Source: CAKSQF01 sp964568425
Lineage (GTDB): Bacteria > Bacillota > Clostridia > Oscillospirales > CAG-272
DNA length: 64,000 nucleotides
Reading direction: 5' to 3'
Assembly (NCBI GenBank): GCA_964568425.1
Contig: CAZMPO010000004.1
Location: forward strand, 1 to 64,000
In this document: positions 14,758 through 24,254 of the stretch, in pieces
Layout of the letters: each line of letters opens with the position of its first letter
Position numbering within the stretch: position 1 is the first letter of the stretch
Notes under the pieces: model-generated
Database searches by the model: none
What the model was told of the DNA's origin: nothing
The model's input: only the letters and a program-made list of their open reading frames with translations
Position numbers and translations under genes: made by a program

Positions 14758-15822
14758 TTATGATCCGACCGTTTTGCAAATGTCGGCGGCAAGTGCAAGA
14801 AGCGCACTTTGTATGTTCATGTTTTGCGATATTCCGCTCTCGAAATCCTCGATCTGCCTGTCAAGCTCCAAAAGGGAAGCGGCAGAGCGCCTGCCTACGA
14901 GCTTTTTGATCTCGGCGGGGTCGCTAAAGAGCAGCTCGTCGGATGCCGATAGCCTTGACAGAGTCATGTCGCGCAGACATGTCCGCATCTTTGCCGTAAA
15001 GGTCAGCAGCTCGTCTCGCGTGCGCGGCATAGACAGGACAGCACCGTAAACATCCTCGGGAGTCTTTTTGAGAATGCCGTCGAGCGCAGATATCGCATCG
15101 TTGTCAATATCCTTCTTTTTGCCGCTTTTCTTGCCCTCCGCCGACGATATCGCACCTATCGCCTGACCGATCGTTTCCACGCCGTTCAGTAGCTTGTCAA
15201 AAGCCGCAGGGTCGCGTGTCGACATGTCGCGCGCACTCTTGAAATGCTCGACCAGACAGTCACGAAGCTCGCTCTTTTCAAATGTGTGCATCCTCACCGT
15301 CGGTGCTCGACTTCTCACTGTTGCAAGCAGTGCGGATGAGCTTTCGCAAAGAAGGAAAAAGTATGTGGCATCCGGCGGCTCTTCGAGGATCTTGAGGAGT
15401 GCGTTTTGCGCCTGAACGGTCATCCTGTCGCAACCGTCGATCACGAACATCTTGAACTCAAGATCGTTCGGCTTTATATAAGCCCCTCTGCGAATGGCTC
15501 GCACATCGTCGATGCCGATGGTCTTTTTTCCCTCGGCGGGTGCTACCGTCAGGATATCGGGACTTATGCCGTCAAAGATCTTCTTTGCCATCTGGGCAGA
15601 GTCGGACATTACCGACGCCACGATCTTGACAAGAAGTCCCTTGCCGCTTTTTGGCGGACCCTCGACTATGTATGCGTGTGAAAGACGCCCCGAGAGCGTG
15701 TCGCCTATCAGACGCTCCAAAAGCTCATCGTTGCTGTACAGACGCTCGGGCAGAGCGAGGCTGTCCGCGATGGTCTCAAAGCTGTCAAATGTTAATGCAT
15801 CGTTTGTTACCGTCACCGACAT
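14758..15822 (-). CDS. holB: DNA polymerase III delta' subunit
   Basis: Clamp-loader subunit of 354 aa that works with tau/gamma and delta to place the beta clamp on DNA. An AAA+ N-terminal region holds G-P-P-K-S-G-K-G near residue 55, a P-loop that ends in Gly instead of Ser/Thr, consistent with a non-hydrolysing delta'. L-L-K-I-L-E-E-P-P near residue 142 and the S-R-A-P (SRC-like) motif near residue 172 follow. Start at ATG 15822, with AAAGGAGAG immediately upstream. First gene of the holB-ricT unit. Confidence 0.9.
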   Translation of the reverse strand: MSVTVTNDALTFDSFETIADSLALPERLYSNDELLERLIGDTLSGRLSHAYIVEGPPKSGKGLLVKIVASVMSDSAQMAKKIFDGISPDILTVAPAEGKKTIGIDDVRAIRRGAYIKPNDLEFKMFVIDGCDRMTVQAQNALLKILEEPPDATYFFLLCESSSALLATVRSRAPTVRMHTFEKSELRDCLVEHFKSARDMSTRDPAAFDKLLNGVETIGQAIGAISSAEGKKSGKKKDIDNDAISALDGILKKTPEDVYGAVLSMPRTRDELLTFTAKMRTCLRDMTLSRLSASDELLFSDPAEIKKLVGRRSAASLLELDRQIEDFESGISQNMNIQSALLALAADICKTVGS

Positions 15823-15879
15823 CACTCTCCTTTGCCGATCCATGTATCACTTTTGATCGTTGCGGCATACTTACCTTGT

Positions 15880-15908
15880 ATTATAACAGATATTTTTGAT
15901 TTTGTAAA
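15880..15908 (-). promoter_or_regulatory. Promoter of holB-ricT
   Basis: Minus-strand TTTACA (15908-15903) and TATAAT (15885-15880), 17-bp spacer, about 58 nt before the holB start. Confidence 0.72.
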
Positions 15909-16000
15909 GGTCTTTTTTGTGAAATTTATTTTTTATGACCAAGCTTTCGCAAAAAATGCCAAAATTTTCGCCCCGCCGTCGGGTGATCGGAGATATAACT

Positions 16001-16525
16001 ATGGAAGAAAACCAAAAAACAGACACACGATTTGATCTGCATGTTCGCTACATCAGCATCATGTCATTGCTTGCCCTTATCACTGCCGTCAGCTTGATTT
16101 TAACCGATGTGTATACAAGATCGCTACGAGACAGAGTCGATTTTGTAGATGCCGTGTTTTCAAGCGAGCTTGACAGCTCTCTTGAGCGGCTCGCGCAAAC
16201 TCTCGATCGAGCGGCGAGTACCTCGGATGTGGGTCGATTTTCGGATGAGCTGTCGGACGCCTTTGATCTGTGCGGACGAATAAGCGGCGCGGCGTCGGTC
16301 TACGGAAAGCTTGACAGCACCCTGCTCGAAAAATATATGACATCCTTATGCGACTCGCTTACAAGGGCACTTTATCTCGGGGCGTGCTACGGAGCGGTCG
16401 GTGAGACAGAGCGCGATTTTTGCTCCGAGTCGGCAAAGAACATCCGCAGAATGATCACCGACGGCAAGGACGGTGGCAAATACTTGGGAGGGAAGATCGA
16501 CCTTATATTGTCGCCGCTTCTTTGA
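16001..16525 (+). CDS. Single-pass membrane protein, function unknown
   Basis: A 174-aa protein: about 17 hydrophilic residues, one hydrophobic helix (I-S-I-M-S-L-L-A-L-I-T-A-V-S-L-I-L), then a mostly helical outer part with heptad-like stretches (S-S-L-E-R-L-A-Q-T-L-D-R-A-A) and three Cys. I chose ATG 16001 (GGAGATATAACT upstream) over a longer frame at 15935. The overall layout recalls the N-terminal part of germination protein YpeB, but I cannot confirm this by eye. It precedes a lipoprotein gene with its own promoter. Confidence 0.7.
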   Translation: MEENQKTDTRFDLHVRYISIMSLLALITAVSLILTDVYTRSLRDRVDFVDAVFSSELDSSLERLAQTLDRAASTSDVGRFSDELSDAFDLCGRISGAASVYGKLDSTLLEKYMTSLCDSLTRALYLGACYGAVGETERDFCSESAKNIRRMITDGKDGGKYLGGKIDLILSPLL

Positions 16526-16585
16526 CGGGCAGATCACACGCGGCACTGTTAACGAAAAGTTTAATAATTAAAATCACTTTTCCTA

Positions 16586-16614
16586 TTGAAGATTTTACTA
16601 AGCTGTGGTAAAAT
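16586..16614 (+). promoter_or_regulatory. Promoter of the DUF3298-like lipoprotein unit
   Basis: TTGAAG (16586-16591) and TAAAAT (16609-16614), 17-bp spacer, 56 nt before the start. Confidence 0.55.
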
Positions 16615-16669
16615 AAGAACAACTGTGCCGATCGTCGGCGATCTGTTATGATATCGGAGGTGATCTTTC

Positions 16670-17593
16670 TTGCGTCGTATATTTGTTGCCCTTTCCGCGG
16701 TACTTGTGCCTGTTTTGGCACTCTGCCTTTCGGGTTGCGCACTTGTCGGCAGACTTGTCGCTCCGACCACATCGGCAGGCTACGGCGAAAACACCAAAGG
16801 TCTGACCTATCCGATCTCGCAGACGAAGAGACCCTACAGCGAGATATTTCACAAATATCCGTCGATACTCGATGTCGAAAACGGCAATATAGGGATAAGC
16901 CCCGAGTATGTCTCCTATGAAACGACCTCCTCGAGCGGAGAGGCACTCGTAAAGATATCAATGACACTTCCGCATCCGACTTTTTCATCCGATATCGACG
17001 GTAAACTGCAAGAGGAGATCGAAACGAGTCTTTTGACGGCGCGTGACGAGCTTGACCGCAGGATCAAACGCCTTGAGTCCTCATGTCTGTCCGATAAGAT
17101 GAGCGGATACGACAGACTTATGACCCCGAGCTTTTCGGTGTCCTATACGCTCACCGGATTTTCGGATGACTTCGTAAGCATACTCTACTCGATCGCCGAA
17201 ACGAACTACGACGGCGTGACGACGATCGACTATATTTGTTTCGTGACCGATCTTAAAGCCGGATTTAATGTCGATATCTCTACGCTCTTTTCAAGCGGAA
17301 TATCCGACAAACTGACCTCGCTTGTCGCCGAGAAACTCGCAATGTGCGGAAAAACGCTCTACGGCGGATATGAGGCGATCGTTGCCGCCGAAATGGGATC
17401 TCGCTGGATCATATCGGGAAGCGACATAAAGCTCGTGTTTCCACCGCAAACGATAGCTCCCGCGTCCGAAGGGACGGTTGAGATAGAGCTTAAGAACAGC
17501 GAGATAAACGAACTGCTCGGCGATTACGGAACGGCACTGCTCGGGGATCTGCCTTCGTTTGATCCCGAGGATCCCGAGGATGATGACGACTGA
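16670..17593 (+). CDS. Lipoprotein with DUF3298/RsiV-like domain
   Basis: A 307-aa predicted lipoprotein. The signal peptide ends in L-C-L-S-G-C-A with the lipidated Cys near residue 23. Residues about 85-290 look like a DUF4163/DUF3298 arrangement: a S-V-S-Y-T-L-T strand, V-T-D-L-K-A-G-F-N-V-D-I-S-T-L-F near residue 190, and the F-P-P-Q-T-I-A-P-A-S-E-G-T-V segment near residue 262. This domain occurs in anti-sigma factor RsiV and in cell-surface proteins of unknown role; no sigma factor gene is adjacent. The C terminus is very acidic. The start is a TTG at 16670 preceded by GGAGG. Confidence 0.75.
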   Translation: MRRIFVALSAVLVPVLALCLSGCALVGRLVAPTTSAGYGENTKGLTYPISQTKRPYSEIFHKYPSILDVENGNIGISPEYVSYETTSSSGEALVKISMTLPHPTFSSDIDGKLQEEIETSLLTARDELDRRIKRLESSCLSDKMSGYDRLMTPSFSVSYTLTGFSDDFVSILYSIAETNYDGVTTIDYICFVTDLKAGFNVDISTLFSSGISDKLTSLVAEKLAMCGKTLYGGYEAIVAAEMGSRWIISGSDIKLVFPPQTIAPASEGTVEIELKNSEINELLGDYGTALLGDLPSFDPEDPEDDDD

Positions 17594-17622
17594 TAGGCTG
17601 CAGCGTGATTGGAGATGGCGTT

Positions 17623-17847
17623 TTGGCTGAGATAAAAAGATTTTCGTGCGGAGACACGCTTGTTATGAAAAAGCCGCATCCCTGCGGGAGTACCGAGCTG
17701 TCGGTAAAGCGTGTCGGCTCGGACGTCAGAGTTGTCTGCGTCGGTTGCGGTCGCGACATGACCCTTCCGCGCATCAAACTTGAAAAGAGCATCCGATCGG
17801 TCCGCTCAAATAATGAACAATGTCAAAGTGATAAGGAAAGTACTTGA
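17623..17847 (+). CDS. DUF951 small zinc-finger-like protein
   Basis: A 74-aa protein of the DUF951 family. It shows the family core M-K-K-P-H-P-C-G-S followed by C-V-G-C-G and L-P-R-x-K-L-E-K-S; the three or four Cys probably bind a metal. Function is unknown. I start at a TTG (17623) with GGAG 8 nt upstream; a GTG at 17605 is an alternative. It ends one base before the YfhO start, so the two are co-translated. Confidence 0.82.
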   Translation: MAEIKRFSCGDTLVMKKPHPCGSTELSVKRVGSDVRVVCVGCGRDMTLPRIKLEKSIRSVRSNNEQCQSDKEST

Positions 17848-17848
17848 A

Positions 17849-20815
17849 ATGAATAAACTTGCAGGTGAAAACAAAAATAACGGTGGTACGGGAGTCGGAC
17901 TTCGCGGATATTTTGACGCATTTAAGATCAGATTTAACGCCCTTTGCGAAAAATACGGCTATGTAGGTTGCGGATTTTTGGTTCCCGTGATCATATTCTG
18001 GCTCGTGTATATCATAAGCGAGCAGGTCTACCCGTTCGGCAACGGCTCGGTGCTCGTGCTCGATCTTAACGGTCAGTATGTCTATTTCTTTGAGGCACTT
18101 CATCATATCCTGCGCGGTGATGCGTCCTTTTTCTATTCTTGGGCGCGCTCGCTCGGCGGCGAATTTATCGGTATTTACGCCTATTATCTTGCCTCTCCGC
18201 TCTCCTATCTCGTCGGACTTTTCTCGTCCGATCATATCACCGAGGCACTTCTTCTCATAATACTTATAAAGTGCGGTATAAGCGGCGGCACGATGTCTTT
18301 TTATCTGAAAAAGCATTGCCCGACGCTGAATAATATCGGTATCGTCACGATGTCCACCATGTATGCGCTCTCGTCCTATATGATCGCGTATGCGCATAAC
18401 ACAATGTGGATCGATGCGCTGATGCTCCTGCCGCTCACCCTTTACGGCTGTGAACAGCTGATCAAAAAGGGAAGCTTCAAGCTCTACGTTGTCTGCCTTG
18501 CCTTGACGCTGACCTCGACCTTCTATATAGGCTACATGGTCTGCCTGTTCTTGGTGTTCTATTTCTTCTATTATTATTTCTCCTGCAACGTAAAATACGG
18601 CGACAACAACTATTACGGCGAAAAATATCATTTTTCCAAGTCGCTCGGACGTATGGCACTCGCCTCGGCGATCGCCGTGCTCTGCGCTTGTATAATAATC
18701 CTTCCGACATATTATTCGCTGACAATGGGCAAAACGACCTTCTCCGACCCCGAGTGGAAGCTCACCTCGCAGTTTGATCTGTTGCAGTTCTTTGCACAGA
18801 TGCTCCCCGGCGCGTATGATACCGTCCGACCCGAGGGACTGCCGTTTGTCTATTGCGGAATGCTTGCGCTCGTGCTCCTTCCTGTCTTTTTCGCAAGCAA
18901 AAAGATAGCACCACGCGAGAAGATCGGTGGCGCGATAATGCTCGCTTTGATGGTTCTTTTCATGGAAAATTCGATCACCGATCTTATTTTCCACGGCTTC
19001 CAACGCCCCAACTGGCTGAATTATCGCTATAGCTTCATTTTCATATTCCTTGTCATAACCTACTGCGCACGCGCGCTCGAGCATATAGGTGAGATCAGCC
19101 TGCCCTGCATCATAGGCTCGGGCGGCGGAGTGCTCATCCTCATAATGCTCGTGCAAGCCCAAAAATATGAGCATATCGACGATTTCCTCTGCATTTGGAT
19201 ATCGATAGCTTGCCTTATCGCCGCCGTATCGGCTCTCGGCGTTCTGAATCATAATAGTTGTAAGAAGATCGCCACGACAGGCGCGTATACGGGACTTGCT
19301 TTGGTGACCTGCCTTGAACTGTTCGGGCTCAGCATTTATACGGTCGTGTCCGAAAATATCGACGTCGTATATTCGACAAGGGATAGCTATGTCGATTATA
19401 TGAACAGACTTTCTCCGAGCGTTACCGCCGTGCAGAAAAACGATAAGAGCTTCTATCGCATGGAAAAAACAGTCTTCCGCAATGTGTGCGATAATATGGC
19501 GCTCAACATGCGCGGACTGTCCAACTCGACCTCGACACTTAATGCGGCGACGATAAATTATCTCAACCGCATGGGCTACGCTGCCGCGTCGCATTGGACG
19601 AAATATGCGGGTGGTACACCTGTCAGTGACAGCCTGCTCGGACTTAAGTATATCATATATGACAGCGGCGAGGAGGACTCGGTCAGTGAACTCTATTCCG
19701 AATATCTCCGCGACGATCAGAACAAACTCATAACTTATCTTAATAATTACGCACTGTCTCTTGCTTACAGCGGAAATTCGGCGATAAAGGATCTCGATAT
19801 TTCGGATATCAACGAATATGCATCTCCGTTTGTCACAATGAATGCGATCGTCACCGCACTCCTCGGCGAGGATGAGACGGTCGAGGTCTTCAAGGAGATC
19901 CCATATACCCTTACTCTCAGAAATGTAGAATGCACATACAGCGGTCCTGCATACGAGACAAAACTTGACAAAGACGGCAGACCCGTCCTCGATGCGGACG
20001 GAAACGAGGTCACGATCGGCGTGCCCTACTATTTCTACTCGCCCAAAATATCGTCGGGGAAGCTGCAATTCTCGCTTGACTATCCCGAGGACTATATTGA
20101 CGGTTCGAGCGTCTATTTCTTCTTCTGCTCGAATTATCCGCGTAAAGTCGATTGGACATTCAGATCGACCTATTCGGGCACGACGAGCGGTACGTTCTTC
20201 GATTATGAAAGCGATTGCATACAGTCGCTCGGCAATCATTACACGGGCGGCACAAGCATGCTCTCGGTGGAGATAAATAACGATTCGGATGTCTTCTATC
20301 TGATGCAAGAACCGGGCGTGTTCTACTATCTCGACAGTGAGCTTTTCGAGGATGTAATGGCAAGACTGTCTGCGGGTAATATGTCGATAAACGAAAAGTT
20401 CAGCGAGTCGAACATCGGCGGCAGTGTTACCGTCCCCGAGGGCGACGATGTCATGTTCACCACCATCCCTTACGACGAGGGCTGGCGGATCTATGTTGAC
20501 GGCGAGCGCGTCGCGATCGATAAAACGCTCGGCGGACTTATCGCATTTGATATTACACCGGGTGAACATACCCTCAAATTCGTCTACAGATCCGACTATA
20601 TGGTCTACGGATTTGTGTTTACCTTGATCGGCGCGGCGGCATTCTTTGTGCTTTGCTATGTTGACAAAAAATTCATACAGCCCGAGCTCCCCGACAGACG
20701 ATTGGCATTTGAAAATGAGCTGGCAGAGCGGGAGGCTGAAGAGGCTGCCGAAAACGAGGCAAATTATAACGCATTGATCGAAAGATCGGACGGCACACCA
20801 CCGCCCGAAGAATAA
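17849..20815 (+). CDS. YfhO family membrane protein
   Basis: A 988-aa polytopic membrane protein of the YfhO family (GT-C glycosyltransferase-like). In Bacillus and Listeria, relatives glycosylate teichoic acids using lipid-linked sugars. The N-terminal half has about a dozen hydrophobic segments; the first outer loop holds D-L-N-G-Q-Y-V-Y-F-F and S-W-A-R-S-L-G-G near residue 80. The C-terminal half is a soluble extracellular domain with E-G-W-R-I-Y-V-D-G (near residue 877) before a last transmembrane helix. The start is ATG 17849 with AAGGAAAG upstream; in-frame ATGs at 17780 and 17813 lie inside the DUF951 gene. Confidence 0.9.
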   Translation: MNKLAGENKNNGGTGVGLRGYFDAFKIRFNALCEKYGYVGCGFLVPVIIFWLVYIISEQVYPFGNGSVLVLDLNGQYVYFFEALHHILRGDASFFYSWARSLGGEFIGIYAYYLASPLSYLVGLFSSDHITEALLLIILIKCGISGGTMSFYLKKHCPTLNNIGIVTMSTMYALSSYMIAYAHNTMWIDALMLLPLTLYGCEQLIKKGSFKLYVVCLALTLTSTFYIGYMVCLFLVFYFFYYYFSCNVKYGDNNYYGEKYHFSKSLGRMALASAIAVLCACIIILPTYYSLTMGKTTFSDPEWKLTSQFDLLQFFAQMLPGAYDTVRPEGLPFVYCGMLALVLLPVFFASKKIAPREKIGGAIMLALMVLFMENSITDLIFHGFQRPNWLNYRYSFIFIFLVITYCARALEHIGEISLPCIIGSGGGVLILIMLVQAQKYEHIDDFLCIWISIACLIAAVSALGVLNHNSCKKIATTGAYTGLALVTCLELFGLSIYTVVSENIDVVYSTRDSYVDYMNRLSPSVTAVQKNDKSFYRMEKTVFRNVCDNMALNMRGLSNSTSTLNAATINYLNRMGYAAASHWTKYAGGTPVSDSLLGLKYIIYDSGEEDSVSELYSEYLRDDQNKLITYLNNYALSLAYSGNSAIKDLDISDINEYASPFVTMNAIVTALLGEDETVEVFKEIPYTLTLRNVECTYSGPAYETKLDKDGRPVLDADGNEVTIGVPYYFYSPKISSGKLQFSLDYPEDYIDGSSVYFFFCSNYPRKVDWTFRSTYSGTTSGTFFDYESDCIQSLGNHYTGGTSMLSVEINNDSDVFYLMQEPGVFYYLDSELFEDVMARLSAGNMSINEKFSESNIGGSVTVPEGDDVMFTTIPYDEGWRIYVDGERVAIDKTLGGLIAFDITPGEHTLKFVYRSDYMVYGFVFTLIGAAAFFVLCYVDKKFIQPELPDRRLAFENELAEREAEEAAENEANYNALIERSDGTPPPEE

Positions 20816-20823
20816 ATCCCACA

Positions 20824-20865
20824 AAACAGTGAACCGCCAATGTGCCCATCGGCGGTTCACTGTTT
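20824..20865 (+). terminator. Terminator of the YfhO gene
   Basis: A perfect 15-bp stem (20824-20838 with 20851-20865) ending in TTT, 8 nt after the stop. Confidence 0.8.
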
Positions 20866-20894
20866 AATTTTCGGTGAACTATTTTGCGCCGCTA

Positions 20895-20923
20895 TTGACA
20901 TTCGGCGGACTGATGTGTATAAT
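20895..20923 (+). promoter_or_regulatory. Promoter of the two-component system
   Basis: Perfect TTGACA (20895-20900) and TATAAT (20918-20923), 17-bp spacer, 46 nt upstream of the response regulator. Confidence 0.82.
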
Positions 20924-20968
20924 TGTATAATAAATCGTGATAGGTGATACGGTCGGAGGCGTTTGACA

Positions 20969-21637
20969 ATGAACAAAATACTGCTTGTCGAGGATGATAT
21001 GGGAATAGTCAACGGACTTGTTGAGCTGTTGAGACCCGAGGGCTTCTCGGTCGATCATGCTCACGGGCAGTCCGAGGCTTTTGCCGCACTTGAAAAAGAG
21101 GAGTACGACCTTTTGCTCCTTGATATCTCGCTCTCCGACGGCAACGGCTTTTCGATCTGCTCGAGTGCAAAAGAAAAATACGGTCTTCCCGTCATCTTCC
21201 TTACAGCATCCGGCGATGAATGGAGCATCGTCTGCGGATTTGATCTCGGTGCCGATGACTATATTGCAAAGCCCTTCAGACCGCGCGAGCTCGTGTCGCG
21301 TATCAAAAATGTCCTCAGACGCTGTGCGGGACATAAAAACATTCTCACCGCAGGCGATGTCACACTCGATGTCGATCGCGGCACCGTCGAGCGGGGCGGC
21401 AGAGAGATCAGTATGTCCGCACTCGAATATCGCATTCTTTTGTATCTTCTTTCAAATAAGGGACGACTTCTGACACGCGAGCGACTTCTCGAAGAAATAT
21501 GGGATATCGCGGGCGACTATGTCAACGATAATACCCTGACCGTATACATAAAGCGTATCCGCGAAAAGATCGGTGACAGCCCCACATCGCCATCGATCAT
21601 CAAGACCGTTCGCGGAATAGGCTATCGGGTGGACTGA
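20969..21637 (+). CDS. OmpR/PhoB-type response regulator
   Basis: A 222-aa DNA-binding regulator. The receiver domain has acidic residues E8/D9/D10, phospho-acceptor D52 in L-L-L-L-D-I-S, and the conserved Lys in Y-I-A-K-P-F. The C-terminal winged helix (about 125-222) includes R-L-L-T-R-E-R-L-L-E-E-I-W and the wing V-R-G-I-G-Y-R. Start at ATG 20969 with GGAGG upstream; a TTG two codons earlier is less likely. Its sensor kinase follows one base after its stop. Targets are unknown; no ABC exporter of the Bce/Vra type is adjacent. Confidence 0.92.
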   Translation: MNKILLVEDDMGIVNGLVELLRPEGFSVDHAHGQSEAFAALEKEEYDLLLLDISLSDGNGFSICSSAKEKYGLPVIFLTASGDEWSIVCGFDLGADDYIAKPFRPRELVSRIKNVLRRCAGHKNILTAGDVTLDVDRGTVERGGREISMSALEYRILLYLLSNKGRLLTRERLLEEIWDIAGDYVNDNTLTVYIKRIREKIGDSPTSPSIIKTVRGIGYRVD

Positions 21638-21638
21638 T

Positions 21639-22643
21639 ATGAAACTGCTAAAAAATCCCGAGGTAAGACGCACTCTTGCGGTAATGTCGATCGGCGCGGC
21701 GATCTTTTCGAGCCTCGCATTCTTGATCTCGCCTCTGTCGGGCATCGTCACACTCGCCGCATCGGCATTTTTGATCGCAGCCTATCTGATCGAGACAGGA
21801 CGACGCTACCGCAATATTGCCGATCTTTGCGAGGCTATCGATAGGGTACTGCACGGATTTGACGACCTTTTTATCGCAAAAAGCCGCGAGGGCGAGCTCT
21901 CGCTGCTCGAGACCGAGATATCGAAAATGACCGCCTGTCTTCGCGAACGGTCGGACGGTCTTCGACGCGATAAGCTCAGAATGTCTGACGCTATCGCGGA
22001 TATATCGCATCAGCTCCGCACACCGCTCACATCGATGAATCTGACACTCTCCCGACTTATCGGCGACGAGCTGTCGGGAAGTGAGCGTACAAAGCTTCTT
22101 TTCAGCCTCAAATCACAGATGACACGCATCGATACGCTCATTGAGGCACTGCTCAAAATGTCAAAGCTCGACGCGGGCACGGCTCAAATGAAAAAAGAGC
22201 ACCTGAGCGTCCGCACGCTCATAGATAGGGCATGCATTCCGTTTGAGGTTCCGATGGAGCTTCGAGGGCAGACGCTCGAGATCACGGTCGCCGATGAACA
22301 TTTTGTCGGCGATATGACATGGACGCTCGAGGCTCTCGGCAATATCATAAAAAACTGCATCGAGCATACCCCCGACGGCGGTACGATCAGAATAAGTGCC
22401 GCCGAGAGTTCGCTCTATACCGAGATCAAGATCAGCGACAGCGGATGCGGCATTGCCCCCGAGGATCTGCCGCGCATCTTCGACAGATTTTATAAGGGCA
22501 AAGGCTCGCCCGAAACGAGCATCGGCATAGGACTTGCTCTCTCTCGTGCTGTCGTGTCCGAGCAGGGCGGAACGCTTACCGCCGCGAATGCTGCGAGCGG
22601 TGGCGCGGTGTTTACCATTAGATTTTATAAAGGCGTCGTCTGA
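21639..22643 (+). CDS. Sensor histidine kinase
   Basis: A 334-aa membrane kinase with two N-terminal hydrophobic helices (about residues 13-50) separated by a very short loop, so it has almost no extracellular sensor and resembles intramembrane-sensing kinases. A HAMP-like linker leads to the HisKA motif A-D-I-S-H-Q-L-R-T-P with H124. The ATPase domain has N-I-I-K-N-C-I-E-H-T-P (N box), D-S-G-C-G-I (G1), F-D-R-F-Y-K-G (F box) and S-I-G-I-G-L-A-L (G2). Cognate to the upstream regulator. The signal is unknown. Confidence 0.92.
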   Translation: MKLLKNPEVRRTLAVMSIGAAIFSSLAFLISPLSGIVTLAASAFLIAAYLIETGRRYRNIADLCEAIDRVLHGFDDLFIAKSREGELSLLETEISKMTACLRERSDGLRRDKLRMSDAIADISHQLRTPLTSMNLTLSRLIGDELSGSERTKLLFSLKSQMTRIDTLIEALLKMSKLDAGTAQMKKEHLSVRTLIDRACIPFEVPMELRGQTLEITVADEHFVGDMTWTLEALGNIIKNCIEHTPDGGTIRISAAESSLYTEIKISDSGCGIAPEDLPRIFDRFYKGKGSPETSIGIGLALSRAVVSEQGGTLTAANAASGGAVFTIRFYKGVV

Positions 22644-22693
22644 ACGCCTGCCATTTTGTAAAATATAAGACAACGCGAGGAGGTTTATTGACC

Positions 22694-24250
22694 ATGATTT
22701 TTTCTGTCCCCTTTCTCCCCGATGAATACTTTTGGGGAGGCTCTACCAATTACGGCACCGAAATGCCTCTTTCCGCAAAGAGTAATTACTGCCGCGACTT
22801 TCGTAAAGGTCCTCCCAATCAGATGACCACCGTCTTCATTTCAAATATGGGACGCTGCGTGCATTCAAGCGCACCATTTAGGGTCTTTGTTGAAAATGCA
22901 TCTCTCTGCTTCGAGGGCGAGGATTTCGAACTGACGCGCGAGGGCGAGACCTTAAAGGATGCCTACCTCGGCGCGATGAAAAAATATTTCCCCTTTGAGG
23001 GCAGGAAACTGCCGCACGAATTTTTCAGAACGGCTCAGTACAATACATGGATGGAATATACCTACGACCCGACACAGGAGGGTGTGCTCGAATACGCACA
23101 CGCTCTGCTCGATCACGGATTCGAGCCGGGAATATTCATAATCGATGAGGGCTGGCATACAAGATACGGACTCTGGGAATTTGATCTGGCGAAATTTCCC
23201 GACCCCAAGGCGATGGTCGACGAGCTCCACTCGCTCGGCTTTGTCGTCATGCTCTGGGTGACCCCTCTCGTGACCCCCGACGGACTCGGCTTTATCAAAG
23301 CAACAAGACTCGGCATCCCCGCAGATACGCCCGACTCCGAACGCCTCTTTTTGCGTAATAAAGAGGGTCAGCCCGCACTCGTCAGTTGGTGGAACGGATT
23401 TTCCGCCATCCTCGATTTCCGTAAAAAATGCGACCGCGAATTTATGGGTGCAAGACTTGATAAACTTGTCAAAGATTTCGGCGTCGACGGCTTCAAATTC
23501 GACGGCGGCTCGTATGGGATGTATAATCCGCAAGGCGTCATAAACGGTACTCCGCGCGACGATATGGATCCCGCCGCCCTCAATCGCGCATGGAACGATT
23601 TCGGCGCAAGATATCGTTTCCATGAATATAAAGATACCTTCAACGGCGGAGGTCGATCCATGATCGGACGCCTCTGCGACAGACGCCACCGCTGGGACGG
23701 CGACGGACTTAACACCCTCGTCCCGAGCGTTCTTCTTCAAGGTCTCATGGGTTACCCGTTCATCTGCCCCGATATGGTCGGCGGCGGCGAGTGGAGCTTT
23801 AACGCTCGCCCCGATTTCAAGACCGATGAAGAACTCTTCGTCCGTATGGCACAGGCATCGGCACTCTGTCCGATGATGCAGCTCTCGTGGGCACCATGGA
23901 ATGCCCTCTCAAAAGAAAATGCCGCCCTCGTCTCGGACGCGGTGAACCTGCACAAACAAATGTCGGATATCATCATCGATCTCGCCGATGCCGCGACCGA
24001 GAGCGGTGAGCCGATCGTCAGATGCCTTGAATATGTCGACCCTCATCAGGGCTTTGCCGAGATCACAGATCAGTTTCTCCTCGGAGACGATATCCTCGTC
24101 TGCCCGACAGTCACTAAGGGTGCTACCGAAAGGACGGTCACCTTCCCGAGCGGCAGATGGCAAGCCCCCGACGGCAGTATCTTTGACGGCAGATCAACGG
24201 TAACCCTCCTGTCCCCTCTCGATAAGCTTCTTTGGTTCAAACGCACCTGA
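22694..24250 (+). CDS. Glycoside hydrolase family 31 protein
   Basis: A 518-aa retaining alpha-glycosidase-like protein with a TIM-barrel catalytic domain and no signal peptide, so it probably acts on imported sugars. The nucleophile Asp is in G-V-D-G-F-K-F-D-G-G near residue 258 and the acid/base Asp in R-W-D-G-D-G near residue 335, followed by the family's L-Q-G-L-M-G-Y-P-F and D-M-V-G-G-G. It is shorter than typical alpha-glucosidases (700 aa or more), with a small N-terminal beta region, and resembles the MYORG-like branch. The substrate cannot be fixed. Start at ATG 22694 with GAGGAGG 10 nt upstream. It lies 50 bp after the kinase gene, so the two-component system might control it. Confidence 0.85.
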   Translation: MIFSVPFLPDEYFWGGSTNYGTEMPLSAKSNYCRDFRKGPPNQMTTVFISNMGRCVHSSAPFRVFVENASLCFEGEDFELTREGETLKDAYLGAMKKYFPFEGRKLPHEFFRTAQYNTWMEYTYDPTQEGVLEYAHALLDHGFEPGIFIIDEGWHTRYGLWEFDLAKFPDPKAMVDELHSLGFVVMLWVTPLVTPDGLGFIKATRLGIPADTPDSERLFLRNKEGQPALVSWWNGFSAILDFRKKCDREFMGARLDKLVKDFGVDGFKFDGGSYGMYNPQGVINGTPRDDMDPAALNRAWNDFGARYRFHEYKDTFNGGGRSMIGRLCDRRHRWDGDGLNTLVPSVLLQGLMGYPFICPDMVGGGEWSFNARPDFKTDEELFVRMAQASALCPMMQLSWAPWNALSKENAALVSDAVNLHKQMSDIIIDLADAATESGEPIVRCLEYVDPHQGFAEITDQFLLGDDILVCPTVTKGATERTVTFPSGRWQAPDGSIFDGRSTVTLLSPLDKLLWFKRT

Positions 24251-24254
24251 TCAC

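Noticed and set aside
17774..20860. A 1028-codon open frame on the minus strand opposite the YfhO gene
   Set aside because: It is antisense to a clear YfhO gene, has no signals of its own, and its composition is that of a reverse-frame shadow. The same applies to the long frames opposite the first cohesin/dockerin gene (26430-29720) and ftsH (53643-55283).
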